From positions 1-18,100 of the forward strand of contig JAZUDW010000030.1 of the NCBI GenBank assembly GCA_045639845.1: a stretch of DNA of 18,100 bases, given 5' to 3'. The position numbers were made by a program, and so were the translations under genes. Below are positions 1-7,759 of the stretch, in pieces (positions within the stretch are counted from its first letter, which is position 1; every line of letters begins with the position of its first letter). This DNA comes from Colimorpha sp045639845. Its GTDB lineage: Bacteria > Bacteroidota > Bacteroidia > Bacteroidales > P3. The notes under the pieces are model-generated. The model was not told where the DNA came from and did no database searches. It worked only from the letters and a program-made list of their open reading frames with translations.

Positions 1-181
1 GTTGAAATGAAGGAGTCCAGTGGACTTCGATAGTGTTTCTGTAAGAATTGCGCAACGGAGCAAGCAAAACGGAGAACAATTAAGAGCGTATCATGTTGTC
101 ATAATATTGTGTCCCAAGTTGTTTTTTTGCCATTGGGCTGACGGGCTGTTTGCTGGATCAACAATGGATGATCGTCTTGAT

Positions 182-592
182 TTAGAAATGAACAATCATT
201 TCCACTTTGGTTCCTTGGCCTACTACAGAGCTGACGTTGAGTTGATCTACATTCTTTTTGATGTTGGGCAGTCCCATGCCGGCACCAAAACCCATGGCCC
301 GCACTTCGGCGCTGGCTGTGGAGTAGCCTTCTTGCATGGCTAGCTCGATATCGGGGATGCCGGGACCGCGGTCATCGACCACCATGTTTACACCGTTGGC
401 GTCGATATCTACAAGCACCTTTCCACCGTAGGCATGTGCTATCGCATTGACTTCGGCTTCGTAGAGTGCTACCACTACCCGTTTCACGATGGAGGGCGAT
501 ACGTTGAGCTGTTTCAGAGTGCGCTTCACAGAACTGGAGGCTGTGCCTGCATTGGCGAAGTCGGATTGGATCAATGTGTATTCTAAATGCAT
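182..592 (-). CDS. Anti-sigma-factor-type ATP-binding protein (HATPase_c, RsbW-like)
   Basis: A 136-residue single-domain GHKL ATPase of the serine-kinase anti-sigma type. The ATP-site boxes are all visible: N box around residues 45-53 (EAEVNAIAHA), G1 box DDRGPGIPD at 73-81, G2 box GFGAGMGLPNIKK at 101-113, and a final GQGTKV at 125-130. The length matches a stand-alone HATPase_c_2 domain with no sensor or dimerisation part. It starts 45 bases after the DRTGG gene and is probably co-transcribed with it. In anaerobic Firmicutes and Bacteroidota such pairs commonly sit beside [FeFe]-hydrogenase and NuoE/F-like genes, so a redox-linked regulatory role is inferred. Those genes would lie beyond the left edge and are not seen. 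Its protein target is unknown. I am confident of the family, not of the role. Confidence 0.88.
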   Translation of the reverse strand: MHLEYTLIQSDFANAGTASSSVKRTLKQLNVSPSIVKRVVVALYEAEVNAIAHAYGGKVLVDIDANGVNMVVDDRGPGIPDIELAMQEGYSTASAEVRAMGFGAGMGLPNIKKNVDQLNVSSVVGQGTKVEMIVHF

Positions 593-637
593 ATCGATAG
601 GGCGTTTTGTTTATGTGTTATACAATGATGGTTGTTC

Positions 638-979
638 TCAAAAGAGCGGCTGCACTCCGTGTGCGTAGAGTATGCCGCTGGCTTTGAAGAGCGAGTAGGG
701 ACTGCATAGGATGGCGATGTCGTTTTCGCGTGCCAGCGCTATCATCTCGGCCGTAGGCTGTTTGTCGCGTACAAAGACTACGGCATTGAGTCCCGCCATC
801 TCGCAGGTGCGTATGGTCTGTATGTTGCACAGTCCTGTGAGAAGGAGCGGTGTCTCGTTGATTGCCAACACCTCGCTCATCAGGTCGGAGGCAAAAGCAT
901 GCGAAATATCGGGCAAGGACCCTTCTTGCTCCAGACATATAGAGGCATTGAGTAGTGTTGATACTTCACGTAATGTCAT
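638..979 (-). CDS. DRTGG domain protein
   Basis: A 113-residue stand-alone DRTGG-type domain. It begins MTLREVSTLL, has the typical internal stretch ASDLMSEVLA (30-39) and then alternating beta/alpha segments (PLLLTGL, NAVVFV, DIAILCSP). DRTGG domains also occur in phosphotransacetylase and CBS proteins. As single domains they are found next to anti-sigma-type ATPases in hydrogenase-associated clusters, which fits the ATPase gene just downstream. The reading frame stays open to an ATG at 1057, but the start at 979 is preferred: the extra 26 residues look unlike the family, and a good -7 promoter box lies at 1047-1054, inside the longer version. Ligand and function are unknown. Confidence 0.82.
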   Translation of the reverse strand: MTLREVSTLLNASICLEQEGSLPDISHAFASDLMSEVLAINETPLLLTGLCNIQTIRTCEMAGLNAVVFVRDKQPTAEMIALARENDIAILCSPYSLFKASGILYAHGVQPLF

Positions 980-1046
980 ATCTATAATATTATTAACGTG
1001 TTTTGTGTTGTTCTTTAATGTACTTTGCCTATAGGGAAAGATTTTG

Positions 1047-1054
1047 CAAAGATA
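1047..1054 (-). promoter_or_regulatory. Bacteroidota -7 promoter box upstream of the DRTGG/ATPase pair
   Basis: On the minus strand this reads TATCTTTG, an exact match to TAnnTTTG, followed by the usual CA. It lies 67 bases before the chosen start at 979. I see no good -33 TTTG element at the normal spacing, so this rests on the -7 box and its position. Confidence 0.5.
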
Positions 1055-1152
1055 CACTTTTTCTTTGATATGTGGGTGCCTGGCTCCAAATGTGTTTTGT
1101 CGGACGGTTGGTTTGGTCGGCTTTTTCCCCTATTGGTGGTGTTACAAACAAA

Positions 1153-1181
1153 AAAGGAAGGCACTGATGTATCCTTCCTTT
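1153..1181 (-). terminator. Intrinsic terminator after the acidic/basic protein gene
   Basis: A perfect 9-base stem (AAAGGAAGG at 1153-1161 with CCTTCCTTT at 1173-1181) encloses an 11-base loop. Read on the minus strand it runs straight into a T-rich tail (TTTTTTGTTTG), 42 bases past the stop codon at 1223. A second perfect palindrome, TGAAGCCTTGGCTTCA at 1190-1205, lies between the stop codon and this hairpin. Confidence 0.8.
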
Positions 1182-1222
1182 ATTTGCCGTGAAGCCTTGG
1201 CTTCATCGAGTATATGCTGTGC

Positions 1223-1960
1223 TTACTTTTTTCGTGTTTTGGTGGAGGCTGCTGTTTCGGCTTTGGGTTTGCGTCCACGTTTGGCCGGAGCTTCGGCCGG
1301 AGCTTCGCTCTCGGCTTTGGATTTGCGACCTCTCTTGGCAGGTGCCTTTTCGGCAGGTGCCTTTGCTGTGCTTTTGCGAGTGCTTTTCTTCTTGGTCTCG
1401 AGCGAAGTGGGGTCGTCGTTGAGTACGTCGTTGAGGAAATCGTCGTCGTTCAGACCGAAGAGCTCATCGTCGGAGGGTTCCTCGTCTTCTTCTTCGTTGC
1501 GATCATCTTCACCCACATAGTCGTCGTATTCGTCGTCGGGCGTGTCGCCAAATTCGGCTTCCATGTCGGCCGATACCATCTCCATTTCTTGTGAAGAGAT
1601 ATCGATATCGTCGTAGGCACCATGTTTCAAAACACCTACCTTGGAGTTGCCCTCTTCTTTGTCGATGGCTTCGCTGAGAGGAGCGAACTCGCCGTCGTCG
1701 CCTTTATCGTCGCCATACATTCCTGTTTCGGGATCGTCGTCCAACATGCCCGAGTCGATCTTTACGTCGAATTTCACCATATACATGGTCTCTTCTGTTT
1801 CGAGAGGAACAACGAAAATAGGTTCACCATTAGGTTTGATAGTTTTTTGTAGATAGTCGTTGTAGCCTTCGGGATAAGCTTCTTTGAATAAATCCCGCAA
1901 TTCGTCGGTGAGGTTTTTGTAGCTGATAATCAGATTTTTCTTATGTCTTCTGTGATCCAT
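1223..1960 (-). CDS. Conserved Bacteroidota protein with acidic middle and AT-hook-like basic tail
   Basis: A 245-residue protein in three parts. Residues 1-70 form a folded-looking N-terminal domain (LIISYKNLTDELRDLFKEAYPEG and a following beta-rich part) that I recognise from uncharacterised Bacteroidota proteins, sometimes loosely named DNA primase. Residues about 74-185 are very rich in Asp and Glu with almost no basic residues. Residues 189-245 are rich in Lys, Ala and Pro and contain the repeat APAKRGRK(S/P)KAE twice, with AT-hook-like cores RGRKSK at 210-215 and RGRKPK at 228-233. The tail also resembles histone H1-like bacterial tails. No catalytic motif is visible. A nucleoid or nucleic-acid-binding role is inferred from the tail only. 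A terminator follows the gene, which stands alone as a unit. Confidence 0.8.
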   Translation of the reverse strand: MDHRRHKKNLIISYKNLTDELRDLFKEAYPEGYNDYLQKTIKPNGEPIFVVPLETEETMYMVKFDVKIDSGMLDDDPETGMYGDDKGDDGEFAPLSEAIDKEEGNSKVGVLKHGAYDDIDISSQEMEMVSADMEAEFGDTPDDEYDDYVGEDDRNEEEDEEPSDDELFGLNDDDFLNDVLNDDPTSLETKKKSTRKSTAKAPAEKAPAKRGRKSKAESEAPAEAPAKRGRKPKAETAASTKTRKK

Positions 1961-1980
1961 TTTCTGTCTTAAATTTGGTG

Positions 1981-1988
1981 CAAGTATA
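1981..1988 (-). promoter_or_regulatory. Possible -7 promoter box for the acidic/basic protein gene
   Basis: The minus strand reads TATACTTG followed by CA, one mismatch from TAnnTTTG, 20 bases upstream of the ATG at 1960. No clear -33 element is seen at the expected spacing. Confidence 0.3.
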
Positions 1989-2076
1989 ATAAGAGTTATT
2001 CAAATGGCACTTGGTGGAGCGAAATAGTTTTCAACAGGACGTGTTAAACAATGAGCATAGGGTAGAAATCGGTGGT

Positions 2077-2109
2077 GCGACGATGCCCTTGTGGCAAATA
2101 ATCCGTCGC
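2077..2109 (-). other. Intergenic hairpin downstream of parE
   Basis: GCGACG (2077-2082) pairs with CGTCGC (2104-2109), and TGCC/GGCA forms a second stem inside it. It lies 77 bases past the parE stop. There is no T tract on either side, so it is not a standard terminator; it could be a 3' end stabiliser or have no function. Confidence 0.35.
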
Positions 2110-2185
2110 CCTTTACAGATCATTTGGAATCATTACTCTTCGCCTAACATCTCTGTTTGGGGAGGCTCTTGAAGTGTCGTGGTAG

Positions 2186-4093
2186 TTAGCTTAAAAGGAT
2201 GCTCTCGTCGTCTTCCACGCGTAGGTTTTCCATAATGAACTGGCGACGTTCCATCGTGTTTTCGCCCATATAGAAACGCAGCACTTCTTTTGTGTCGAAG
2301 TCTTTGTGGAGTAACACGGGGTCGAGCCGCATGTCTTTGCCGATGAAGTTCTTAAACTCATCGGGCGAGATCTCACCGAGACCTTTGAATCGGGTGATTT
2401 CTGCATTGTTGGTGGCTTTGATGGCCTCGATGCGCTCCTCGTCGCTGTAGCAGTAGTGCGTCTTGTTTTTGTTGCGTACACGGAACAAGGGGGTCTGAAG
2501 GATATATACGTGGCCTGAGCGTATGAGCTCGGGATAGAACCGCAGGAAGAATGTGAGTAGCAGCAGGCGGATATGCATGCCGTCCACATCGGCATCGGTA
2601 GCAATCACTACATTGTTGTATCGCAGATTCTCAATGCCGTCGTCGATATCCAATGCGTTGTGTAGCAGATTGAGCTCTTCATTTTCGTACACGCCGGCTT
2701 TGGAGATCGAATAGGTGTTTTTGGGTTTGCCTCGCAGACTGAAAACGGCTTGGGTGGCTACATCGCGCGATTTGGTGATGCTGCCGCTGGCCGAGTCTCC
2801 CTCGGTGATGAATATGGTGGTCTCTAATCGGCGTGCGTGGTTGGTGTTGTAGTGCACATGGCAGTCGCGAAGTTTACGGTTGTTGAGGCTGGCTTTCTTG
2901 CTGCTCTCTCGTGCTATCTTCTTGATGCCGGCAATCTCTTTGCGCTCTTTTTCGTTTTGGTTGATCTTCTGTAGCAGTGCGTCGGCGGTGGCCGGGTTCA
3001 TGTGCAGGAAGTTGTCCAGGTGGGTCTTCAGAATATCAAGTACATAGGTCTTCAGCACAGGGCTATCGTTGGTGCCGTCCTGTTTGTTGGGCTCCAGGTG
3101 AGTCGATCCCAACTTTGTCTTTGTCTGGGCTTCAAATACGGGCTCTTGGATGCGTACACAGAGTGCGCATACTAGTCCCTGACGTACATCGTTGGGCTCA
3201 CAATCTTTTTTGAAAAAATCGCGTACCACTCGGGCGTAGCCCTCTCGGAAGGCACTCTGGTGTGTGCCGCCCTCGGTGGTGTGCTGTCCGTTGACAAACG
3301 AGAAGTAGCTGTCGCCGCTCTGTCCGTTGATGTGGGTGAAGGCGCACTCGAAGTCGCCATCTTTGATGTGCACTATAGGGTAGAGGGCTGTGGCGTCGAG
3401 GTGATGATCCAGGAGGTCTAGCAATCCGTTTTTCGAATAGTAACGTTTGTCGTTGAAATAGATAGTTAGGCCGCGGTTTAGATACACATAGTTGCGTACA
3501 CGCTCCTCTACATATTCTGCTACGAAATGATAGTTGCCAAAGAGTTTGCCGTCGGGCACAAACTCTACGTATGTACCGTTCTCCTCTGGTGTGTCGCAAG
3601 CTATGATGCCGCTGTCGTCTGTAAGTTTGCCTTCGGAGAATTGTGCCACCCTGCACTGCCCGTCGCGTATAGCTTTCACCATAAAGAAACTACTCAATGC
3701 ATTCACGGCTTTGGTACCCACACCGTTCAGACCTACCGACTTTTGGAACGTCTTACTATCGTATTTGGCACCAGTGTTCAGTCTCGACACCGCCTCTACC
3801 ATCTTGCCCAAGGGAATACCGCGGCCAAAGTCGCGGATGGCTACCTTGCGTTCTGCATAGTTGATGTTGATGTTGATGCGTTTGCCGTAGCCCGAAGTAA
3901 ACTCGTCGATGGCATTATCTACCACTTCTTTGATGAGCACGTAGATGCCGTCGTCGTGCGATGATCCGTCGCCTAGTTTGCCGATATACATACCTGGACG
4001 GAGGCGCACGTGCTCCATATCTTCGAGGTGCCGAATGCTGTTGTCGCCATAATCTACAGCGGGTGCGTTTTGAACAATCTCTTCGTCTGCCAT
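2186..4093 (-). CDS. parE: DNA topoisomerase IV subunit B (ParE)
   Basis: A 635-residue type IIA topoisomerase B subunit. With ParC it decatenates daughter chromosomes using ATP. In order: GHKL ATPase domain with EVVDNAIDE (56-64), DFGRGIP (88-94) and the ATP lid GLNGVGTKAVNAL (121-133); transducer domain with the QTKTKLGS switch (323-330); and TOPRIM domain with EGDSASG (431-437), RGKP (454-457) and the metal-binding DADVDG (500-505). It is called ParE rather than GyrB because the N-terminal PGMYIGKLGDGSSHDDGIYVL and the C-terminal VYILQTPLFRVRN follow the Bacteroidota ParE pattern, whereas GyrB has a shorter MYIGD(I/T) type sequence. Length is normal and all key residues are present. A well-formed promoter precedes it; no parC lies in this window. 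Confidence 0.93.
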   Translation of the reverse strand: MADEEIVQNAPAVDYGDNSIRHLEDMEHVRLRPGMYIGKLGDGSSHDDGIYVLIKEVVDNAIDEFTSGYGKRINININYAERKVAIRDFGRGIPLGKMVEAVSRLNTGAKYDSKTFQKSVGLNGVGTKAVNALSSFFMVKAIRDGQCRVAQFSEGKLTDDSGIIACDTPEENGTYVEFVPDGKLFGNYHFVAEYVEERVRNYVYLNRGLTIYFNDKRYYSKNGLLDLLDHHLDATALYPIVHIKDGDFECAFTHINGQSGDSYFSFVNGQHTTEGGTHQSAFREGYARVVRDFFKKDCEPNDVRQGLVCALCVRIQEPVFEAQTKTKLGSTHLEPNKQDGTNDSPVLKTYVLDILKTHLDNFLHMNPATADALLQKINQNEKERKEIAGIKKIARESSKKASLNNRKLRDCHVHYNTNHARRLETTIFITEGDSASGSITKSRDVATQAVFSLRGKPKNTYSISKAGVYENEELNLLHNALDIDDGIENLRYNNVVIATDADVDGMHIRLLLLTFFLRFYPELIRSGHVYILQTPLFRVRNKNKTHYCYSDEERIEAIKATNNAEITRFKGLGEISPDEFKNFIGKDMRLDPVLLHKDFDTKEVLRFYMGENTMERRQFIMENLRVEDDESILLS

Positions 4094-4140
4094 AATGCTT
4101 ACTGGATAGTTTTCAGATTATTGTTGATGAAAAACGATTG

Positions 4141-4173
4141 CAAAAATACATTAAATAATTAACATGCCACAAA
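4141..4173 (-). promoter_or_regulatory. Promoter for parE (-33 TTTG, -7 TATTTTTG)
   Basis: On the minus strand TTTG (4170-4173) is followed, after 21 bases, by TATTTTTG (4141-4148). This matches the Bacteroidota two-part consensus TTTG-N19-21-TAnnTTTG. The box ends 47 bases before the parE start, leaving a short leader. Confidence 0.6.
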
Positions 4174-4233
4174 GGGAACGTTGTTTTTTTTCCCAATATG
4201 GTTGTTGAAAACTTGGCCGAAGGCTATGAAAAG

Positions 4234-4253
4234 TAGGCGATGTGCCTTGCCTA
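4234..4253 (-). terminator. Weak possible terminator after the LOG gene
   Basis: A 5-base stem TAGGC/GCCTA with a 10-base loop, followed on the minus strand by CTTTTC. It lies 12 bases past the stop codon at 4265. The stem is short, so this is tentative. Confidence 0.3.
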
Positions 4254-4264
4254 GGGGTTGTGTA

Positions 4265-4828
4265 TTATAGCGTTGGGGTGGGTTGCTGGTCTTCCTGCAG
4301 ACGTTGCAATACCACTTCGGGGTCGTGATGGACCACTATGCTGTCCAGCAGCCGCTGCTCCATCAGTCCTTCATCTACACAATGTTGCAGTTGCGAAAGA
4401 AAGGAATCGAAAAATCCTTCGATATTTAATAGGGCCAAGGGTTTGTTGATCGTACCCAATTGCTTGGCCGAAAGCACGTCGGTAAATTCGTCGAGTGTCC
4501 CCACACCGCCGGGTAGTGCTATAAAAGCATCGCCTCGCTCTATGAGTATCTCTTTGCGTTGAAGCATTGTGTCAACGATGATTAACTCACCAACCTGTTG
4601 GGAATAGATCACCTCGTTGGAGAAGATGCGGGGTATCACGGCTACCACATGTCCGCCTTCCTCTATGGCCGCCGACGACAGCGTGCCCATGTATCCTTTG
4701 TTGCTGCCTCCGTAGATGAGGGTGCGGTGCTGTTGGGCTATCAGTTTTCCCAACAAGGCGATAGAGGACTCATAGATTGGGGTGCGGCCTTTGTGCGATC
4801 CGCAGAATACAGTGATGTTTTGTGGCAT
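4265..4828 (-). CDS. LOG family protein (nucleoside 5'-monophosphate phosphoribohydrolase)
   Basis: A 187-residue Rossmann-type protein of the LOG/TIGR00730 family, often mislabelled lysine decarboxylase. Members cleave the N-glycosidic bond of (cytokinin-type) nucleoside monophosphates to release the base and ribose 5-phosphate. Diagnostic motifs are present: MLQRKEIL (88-95, carrying the conserved Arg-Lys pair) and PGGVGTLDEF (106-115, the PGGxGTxxE signature), with the nucleotide-binding YGGSNKGYMG at 39-48. Length is typical. The exact substrate in bacteria is often unclear, so only the family is firm. It lies between parE and a long gene-free stretch, on its own. Confidence 0.9.
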   Translation of the reverse strand: MPQNITVFCGSHKGRTPIYESSIALLGKLIAQQHRTLIYGGSNKGYMGTLSSAAIEEGGHVVAVIPRIFSNEVIYSQQVGELIIVDTMLQRKEILIERGDAFIALPGGVGTLDEFTDVLSAKQLGTINKPLALLNIEGFFDSFLSQLQHCVDEGLMEQRLLDSIVVHHDPEVVLQRLQEDQQPTPTL

Positions 4829-4933
4829 GGTGGCGATGATTCTGATTCTTCTTTGTATGTATGCCTTCGTAGGGAGAATTAAAGGCGAAAAGGAAATAAG
4901 GCCATTGGGTTTGTTTGCCTTCCCTTGTGCTTT

Positions 4934-5197
4934 GTGATGATAAAAAAATATCTAGAGACTGTGTTTCTTAATATGCTTTAGACTATCTTGTCGGCTATAT
5001 ATCCCATTGGGTAATTCTGCAAGTAGGGGGCTTTCAGAAAAAATGCTCAAAAGTACACCGGATCTTTTTGTTGTCAACTGTGTGACCCGCCATACCCCAT
5101 CTTCTTAATGTAAAAATAGCTCGACTATCTAAGCCATATTATATCACCCGAACTATGGTCGGCGACCGAAGTGGAGCTAACTTATTTTTATCATCAC
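4934..5197. repeat. 13-base inverted repeat bounding a 264-base gene-free segment
   Basis: GTGATGATAAAAA at 4934-4946 is the exact reverse complement of TTTTTATCATCAC at 5185-5197. The arms sit at the ends of an otherwise unexplained segment without coding potential. This could be a miniature element's terminal repeats, but the adjacent bases do not show a clear target-site duplication, and the A/T run raises the odds of chance. Confidence 0.35.
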
Positions 5198-5209
5198 TTA
5201 ATAAAAGAG

Positions 5210-5263
5210 AGCGACCTCTGCCCACGATCATCGTCAATAGATGAGGGTAGGGTAGAAGTCGCT
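5210..5263 (-). terminator. Terminator of the lipoprotein-transketolase-VWA unit
   Basis: AGCGACCTCTGCCC (5210-5223) pairs with GGGTAGAAGTCGCT (5250-5263) over 14 positions; the two non-Watson-Crick positions can form G-U on one strand. The loop is 26 bases. On the minus strand the stem is followed by CTCTTTTATT, 17 bases or more past the transketolase-C stop codon, which suits a terminator for that unit. Confidence 0.6.
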
Positions 5264-5279
5264 ATCGATAGGGTGTTGA

Positions 5280-6233
5280 TTATTTGCGATTCAAAACAGC
5301 ATGAACCTTTTCCACGATATTGTTGGCGCGGAGGCCGTAGTTGGTGAGCATCTCGTCGGGAGTACCACTCTCGCCGAAACGGTCGTCAACGGCCACATAC
5401 TCCATGGGAGTGGGGCAGTTCAGTGCAAGAGTTTGAGCTACGCTGTCACCCAGACCGTTGTTGTAGAGGTGCTCTTCACAAGTCACCACGGCACCTGTCT
5501 TGCGAGCCGATGCGATGATGGCCTCGGTGTCGAGAGGTTTGATGGTGTGGATGTTGATTACCTCGGCGTGGATGCCTTCCTTCTCGAGCATCTCGGCAGC
5601 CTGAAGGGCTTCCCATACCAAATGACCGCAAGCGAAGATGGTTACATCGCTACCCTCGTTGAGCATCTGAGCTTTGCCAATCTGGAAAGGCTCGCCTTCG
5701 ACGGTAAAGTTGGGCATCTTGGAGCGACCTAGACGCAGATATACGGGACCTTGGTGCTCGGCAGCAGCGATGGTGGCCATGCGGGCTTGGTTGTAGTCGC
5801 AGGGTACCAGCACGGTCATATTGGGCAGTGCTTTCATCAGTCCGATGTCTTCCATTGTCTGGTGGGTGGCACCATCTTCGCCCAACGAGATACCGGCGTG
5901 CGATCCACAGATCTTCACGTTCTTGTTGGAATAGGCCACTACCTGGCGGATCTGATCGTAGATACGGCCTGTTACAAATTCAGCAAAACCGCCAATAAAA
6001 GGCACTTTGCCACAGAGCGACATGCCTGCTGCTATGCCTACCATGTTGGCTTCGGCAATACCGCACTGGATAAAGCGTTCGGGAAACTCTTTGGCAAAGC
6101 CGTCCATCTTCACCGAGCCCTTTACGTCGGCACTCAGAGCCACTACGTCGGAGTTTTTCTGTCCGGCTTCAACAAGACCTACGCCCATTCCGGCACGCAG
6201 CTCTTTGGATTGTTGGTTTTCGTATTTTTTCAT
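5280..6233 (-). CDS. Transketolase, C-terminal subunit
   Basis: A 317-residue protein matching the C-terminal half of transketolase: pyrimidine-binding domain followed by the transketolase C domain. The conserved catalytic Glu that activates thiamine diphosphate is in CGIAEAN (E61), followed by GGFAEFVTGRIYDQIRQ (81-97), SHAGISLGEDGATHQTMED (111-129) and LRLGRS. It works as a heteromer with the N-terminal subunit (7838-8689), moving two-carbon units between sugar phosphates in the non-oxidative pentose phosphate pathway. Split transketolases of about 280 plus 315 residues are known from archaea, Firmicutes and some Bacteroidota. Here the partner gene is not adjacent: a VWA gene lies between. 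It is the last gene of the unit and is followed by a hairpin terminator. Both halves look intact. Confidence 0.93.
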   Translation of the reverse strand: MKKYENQQSKELRAGMGVGLVEAGQKNSDVVALSADVKGSVKMDGFAKEFPERFIQCGIAEANMVGIAAGMSLCGKVPFIGGFAEFVTGRIYDQIRQVVAYSNKNVKICGSHAGISLGEDGATHQTMEDIGLMKALPNMTVLVPCDYNQARMATIAAAEHQGPVYLRLGRSKMPNFTVEGEPFQIGKAQMLNEGSDVTIFACGHLVWEALQAAEMLEKEGIHAEVINIHTIKPLDTEAIIASARKTGAVVTCEEHLYNNGLGDSVAQTLALNCPTPMEYVAVDDRFGESGTPDEMLTNYGLRANNIVEKVHAVLNRK

Positions 6234-6317
6234 TATAAATAATGTATTATTCTAAATTATTACAAAAGTCTTTCTTTTCTTGAGGTGCATAAATAAACGA
6301 ACATCGTTTGTTGTGCG

Positions 6318-7715
6318 TCAAGGGTTGATATATACCTGGGTGGTCATACCAGCTTCTACTTGGAAGCGTTGTGTCTGCGAGGAACTGTAGCGTGTCGATG
6401 CTTGGGGCTTGATCACCAGAAGGTATTCGCCGGGCATGAGAAGCAGTCGTTCGGTACTGCGGCTGGGATCGAGGTTGCACACCCATGTGAGGTGGCCTTC
6501 CTCCCATTGGAAGATGCTTCCGGTAGAGATAACCTTGGGTTTGGTGATGTTGGCTACACCCGGCATCGGAATGGTGAGATCGGTATTCGACGCATTCTGA
6601 ATGCTAACACCTTCCAGTCGCATAGGGGGTGTGCAAAGTACTTCCAGATCGTATTCTCCTGCACGATAGGTGATCTGTTCTCCCATCTTCTGCACGTTGA
6701 GTACCTCTTGTTTGCCATGTTCGTGCACTATCACCGGGTATTCTGGTATCTGGATGTTGGTACGTCGCCCTTCGTGGCGTAGCCGTAACTGCCCTTGTTC
6801 GAGTGTCACGTTGAAGGTGTTCACTGCTCCGGCCACAAACTGTTGGTGTCGGAAGGTGGTGGCTGGATGGGTGAAAAACACCACATCGTAGGCTACCAAG
6901 GGGTCCAATATCAGCGTGTCGGCCACATAGCGGTCGTCAACAGCATAGATTGTGGTGTATTTGGCCACATGCGTCTGGCTGTCGTAGAAGGCTATAGGAG
7001 TCTCGTTCTCATACAGGCGACCTTCTTCGTCGCTTACGCGAAGAACCACACGGGCCTCTTGCTCCGAGATGGTAAAGATGTCGTAGAGCGTCTGTGTGTA
7101 TTGCTCCTCGTTTTGGACTGGTGTGAACTTGCCTGCACAGTCTAGGTCGCTTTTGAACGGATCTTTGCCGATGCCCAGTATGAATGTCTGCACGATCACA
7201 CCGCTCATCTGTACTTGGCGAGCTACTTGGCATATGTTGCCGTCGCAATCGTCAATACCGTCGGTGATGATGAGGATGATGTTGCGTGATGCACCGCTCA
7301 TCGGGAAGTCGTTGAGGGAATTTTCAAGTGCTGTGGTGATGGTGCAACCACCGTTAGGAACCAGCGTCTTGATCTTGCTCTGTATGCGGTAGTTGTTGCC
7401 GGCCTCGAATGGCACTTCCAGTCGTGTGCCGAACGATTCGCGGTTTAGATGGCCAAACACACGCAGAGCCACCTCAATGTTCTGCTGGTTGGCTACGCTG
7501 TCCAAAAATTTCAGTAACACTTTCTGTGTAACCTTGATCTTTGCATCGCTTTGCCAACGGTCCCACATGCTGTTGCTACAGTCAAGAATAATCAGCACCC
7601 TCGTCTTGTCGGGATCGGGGGCGGCAGGCTTCTTGTTTTTTGGCTGCTGAGCCGAGGCACCAAGGGCTATGACCAGCATCATCAAACAGAGTACTATTCG
7701 TTTTATCGTTGGCAT
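6318..7715 (-). CDS. Secreted von Willebrand factor A (VWA) domain protein
   Basis: A 465-residue exported protein. The signal peptide is clear (PTIKRIVLCLMMLVIALGASA, cleavage near residue 22), followed by a Lys/Pro-rich linker and a VWA domain at about 38-215. The metal site (MIDAS) is complete: DCSNS at 45-49, Thr in GGCTITT (122-128) and TDGIDD at 151-156. The rest, about 220-465, is beta-rich with no motif I recognise and may hold Ig-like modules. The frame stays open to an ATG at 7817, but the start at 7715 is chosen because it places the signal peptide at the N terminus. Many VWA proteins bind other proteins through a metal ion; the partner here is unknown. It sits between the two transketolase subunit genes, 122 bases after the first and 84 before the second, on the same strand. 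Confidence 0.87.
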   Translation of the reverse strand: MPTIKRIVLCLMMLVIALGASAQQPKNKKPAAPDPDKTRVLIILDCSNSMWDRWQSDAKIKVTQKVLLKFLDSVANQQNIEVALRVFGHLNRESFGTRLEVPFEAGNNYRIQSKIKTLVPNGGCTITTALENSLNDFPMSGASRNIILIITDGIDDCDGNICQVARQVQMSGVIVQTFILGIGKDPFKSDLDCAGKFTPVQNEEQYTQTLYDIFTISEQEARVVLRVSDEEGRLYENETPIAFYDSQTHVAKYTTIYAVDDRYVADTLILDPLVAYDVVFFTHPATTFRHQQFVAGAVNTFNVTLEQGQLRLRHEGRRTNIQIPEYPVIVHEHGKQEVLNVQKMGEQITYRAGEYDLEVLCTPPMRLEGVSIQNASNTDLTIPMPGVANITKPKVISTGSIFQWEEGHLTWVCNLDPSRSTERLLLMPGEYLLVIKPQASTRYSSSQTQRFQVEAGMTTQVYINP

Positions 7716-7759
7716 AGAGTAAATCTTTGCTGATTCAGGGTGTTGTTTCCAGATGAGTA

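Larger units (their letters stand above)
4829..5279. other. Gene-free stretch between the LOG and transketolase-C genes
   Basis: No convincing gene on either strand. It holds a 13-base inverted repeat (4934-4946 and 5185-5197), the short palindrome GGTCGGCGACC at 5157-5167, and the terminator of the transketolase unit at 5210-5263. I found no tRNA or recognisable RNA gene, and no exact TAnnTTTG box for the LOG gene. Confidence 0.6.

Noticed and set aside
20..343. 107-codon plus-strand open frame at the left edge
   Set aside because: It overlaps the ATPase gene in antisense for more than half its length and has no domain or promoter.
1044..1594. Overlapping plus-strand open frames opposite the AT-hook-like tail
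   Set aside because: They are the reverse reading of the repetitive Lys/Ala/Glu codons of the gene at 1223-1960.
5117..5177. TAGCTC/GAGCTA inverted pair considered as a possible tRNA-like or RNA gene
   Set aside because: No T-loop, anticodon-stem or acceptor-stem pattern fits on either strand.
6295..6309. Small hairpin AAACGA/TCGTTT after the VWA stop codon
   Set aside because: Six-base stem with weak pairing and only an A/T-rich tail; not enough for a terminator call.
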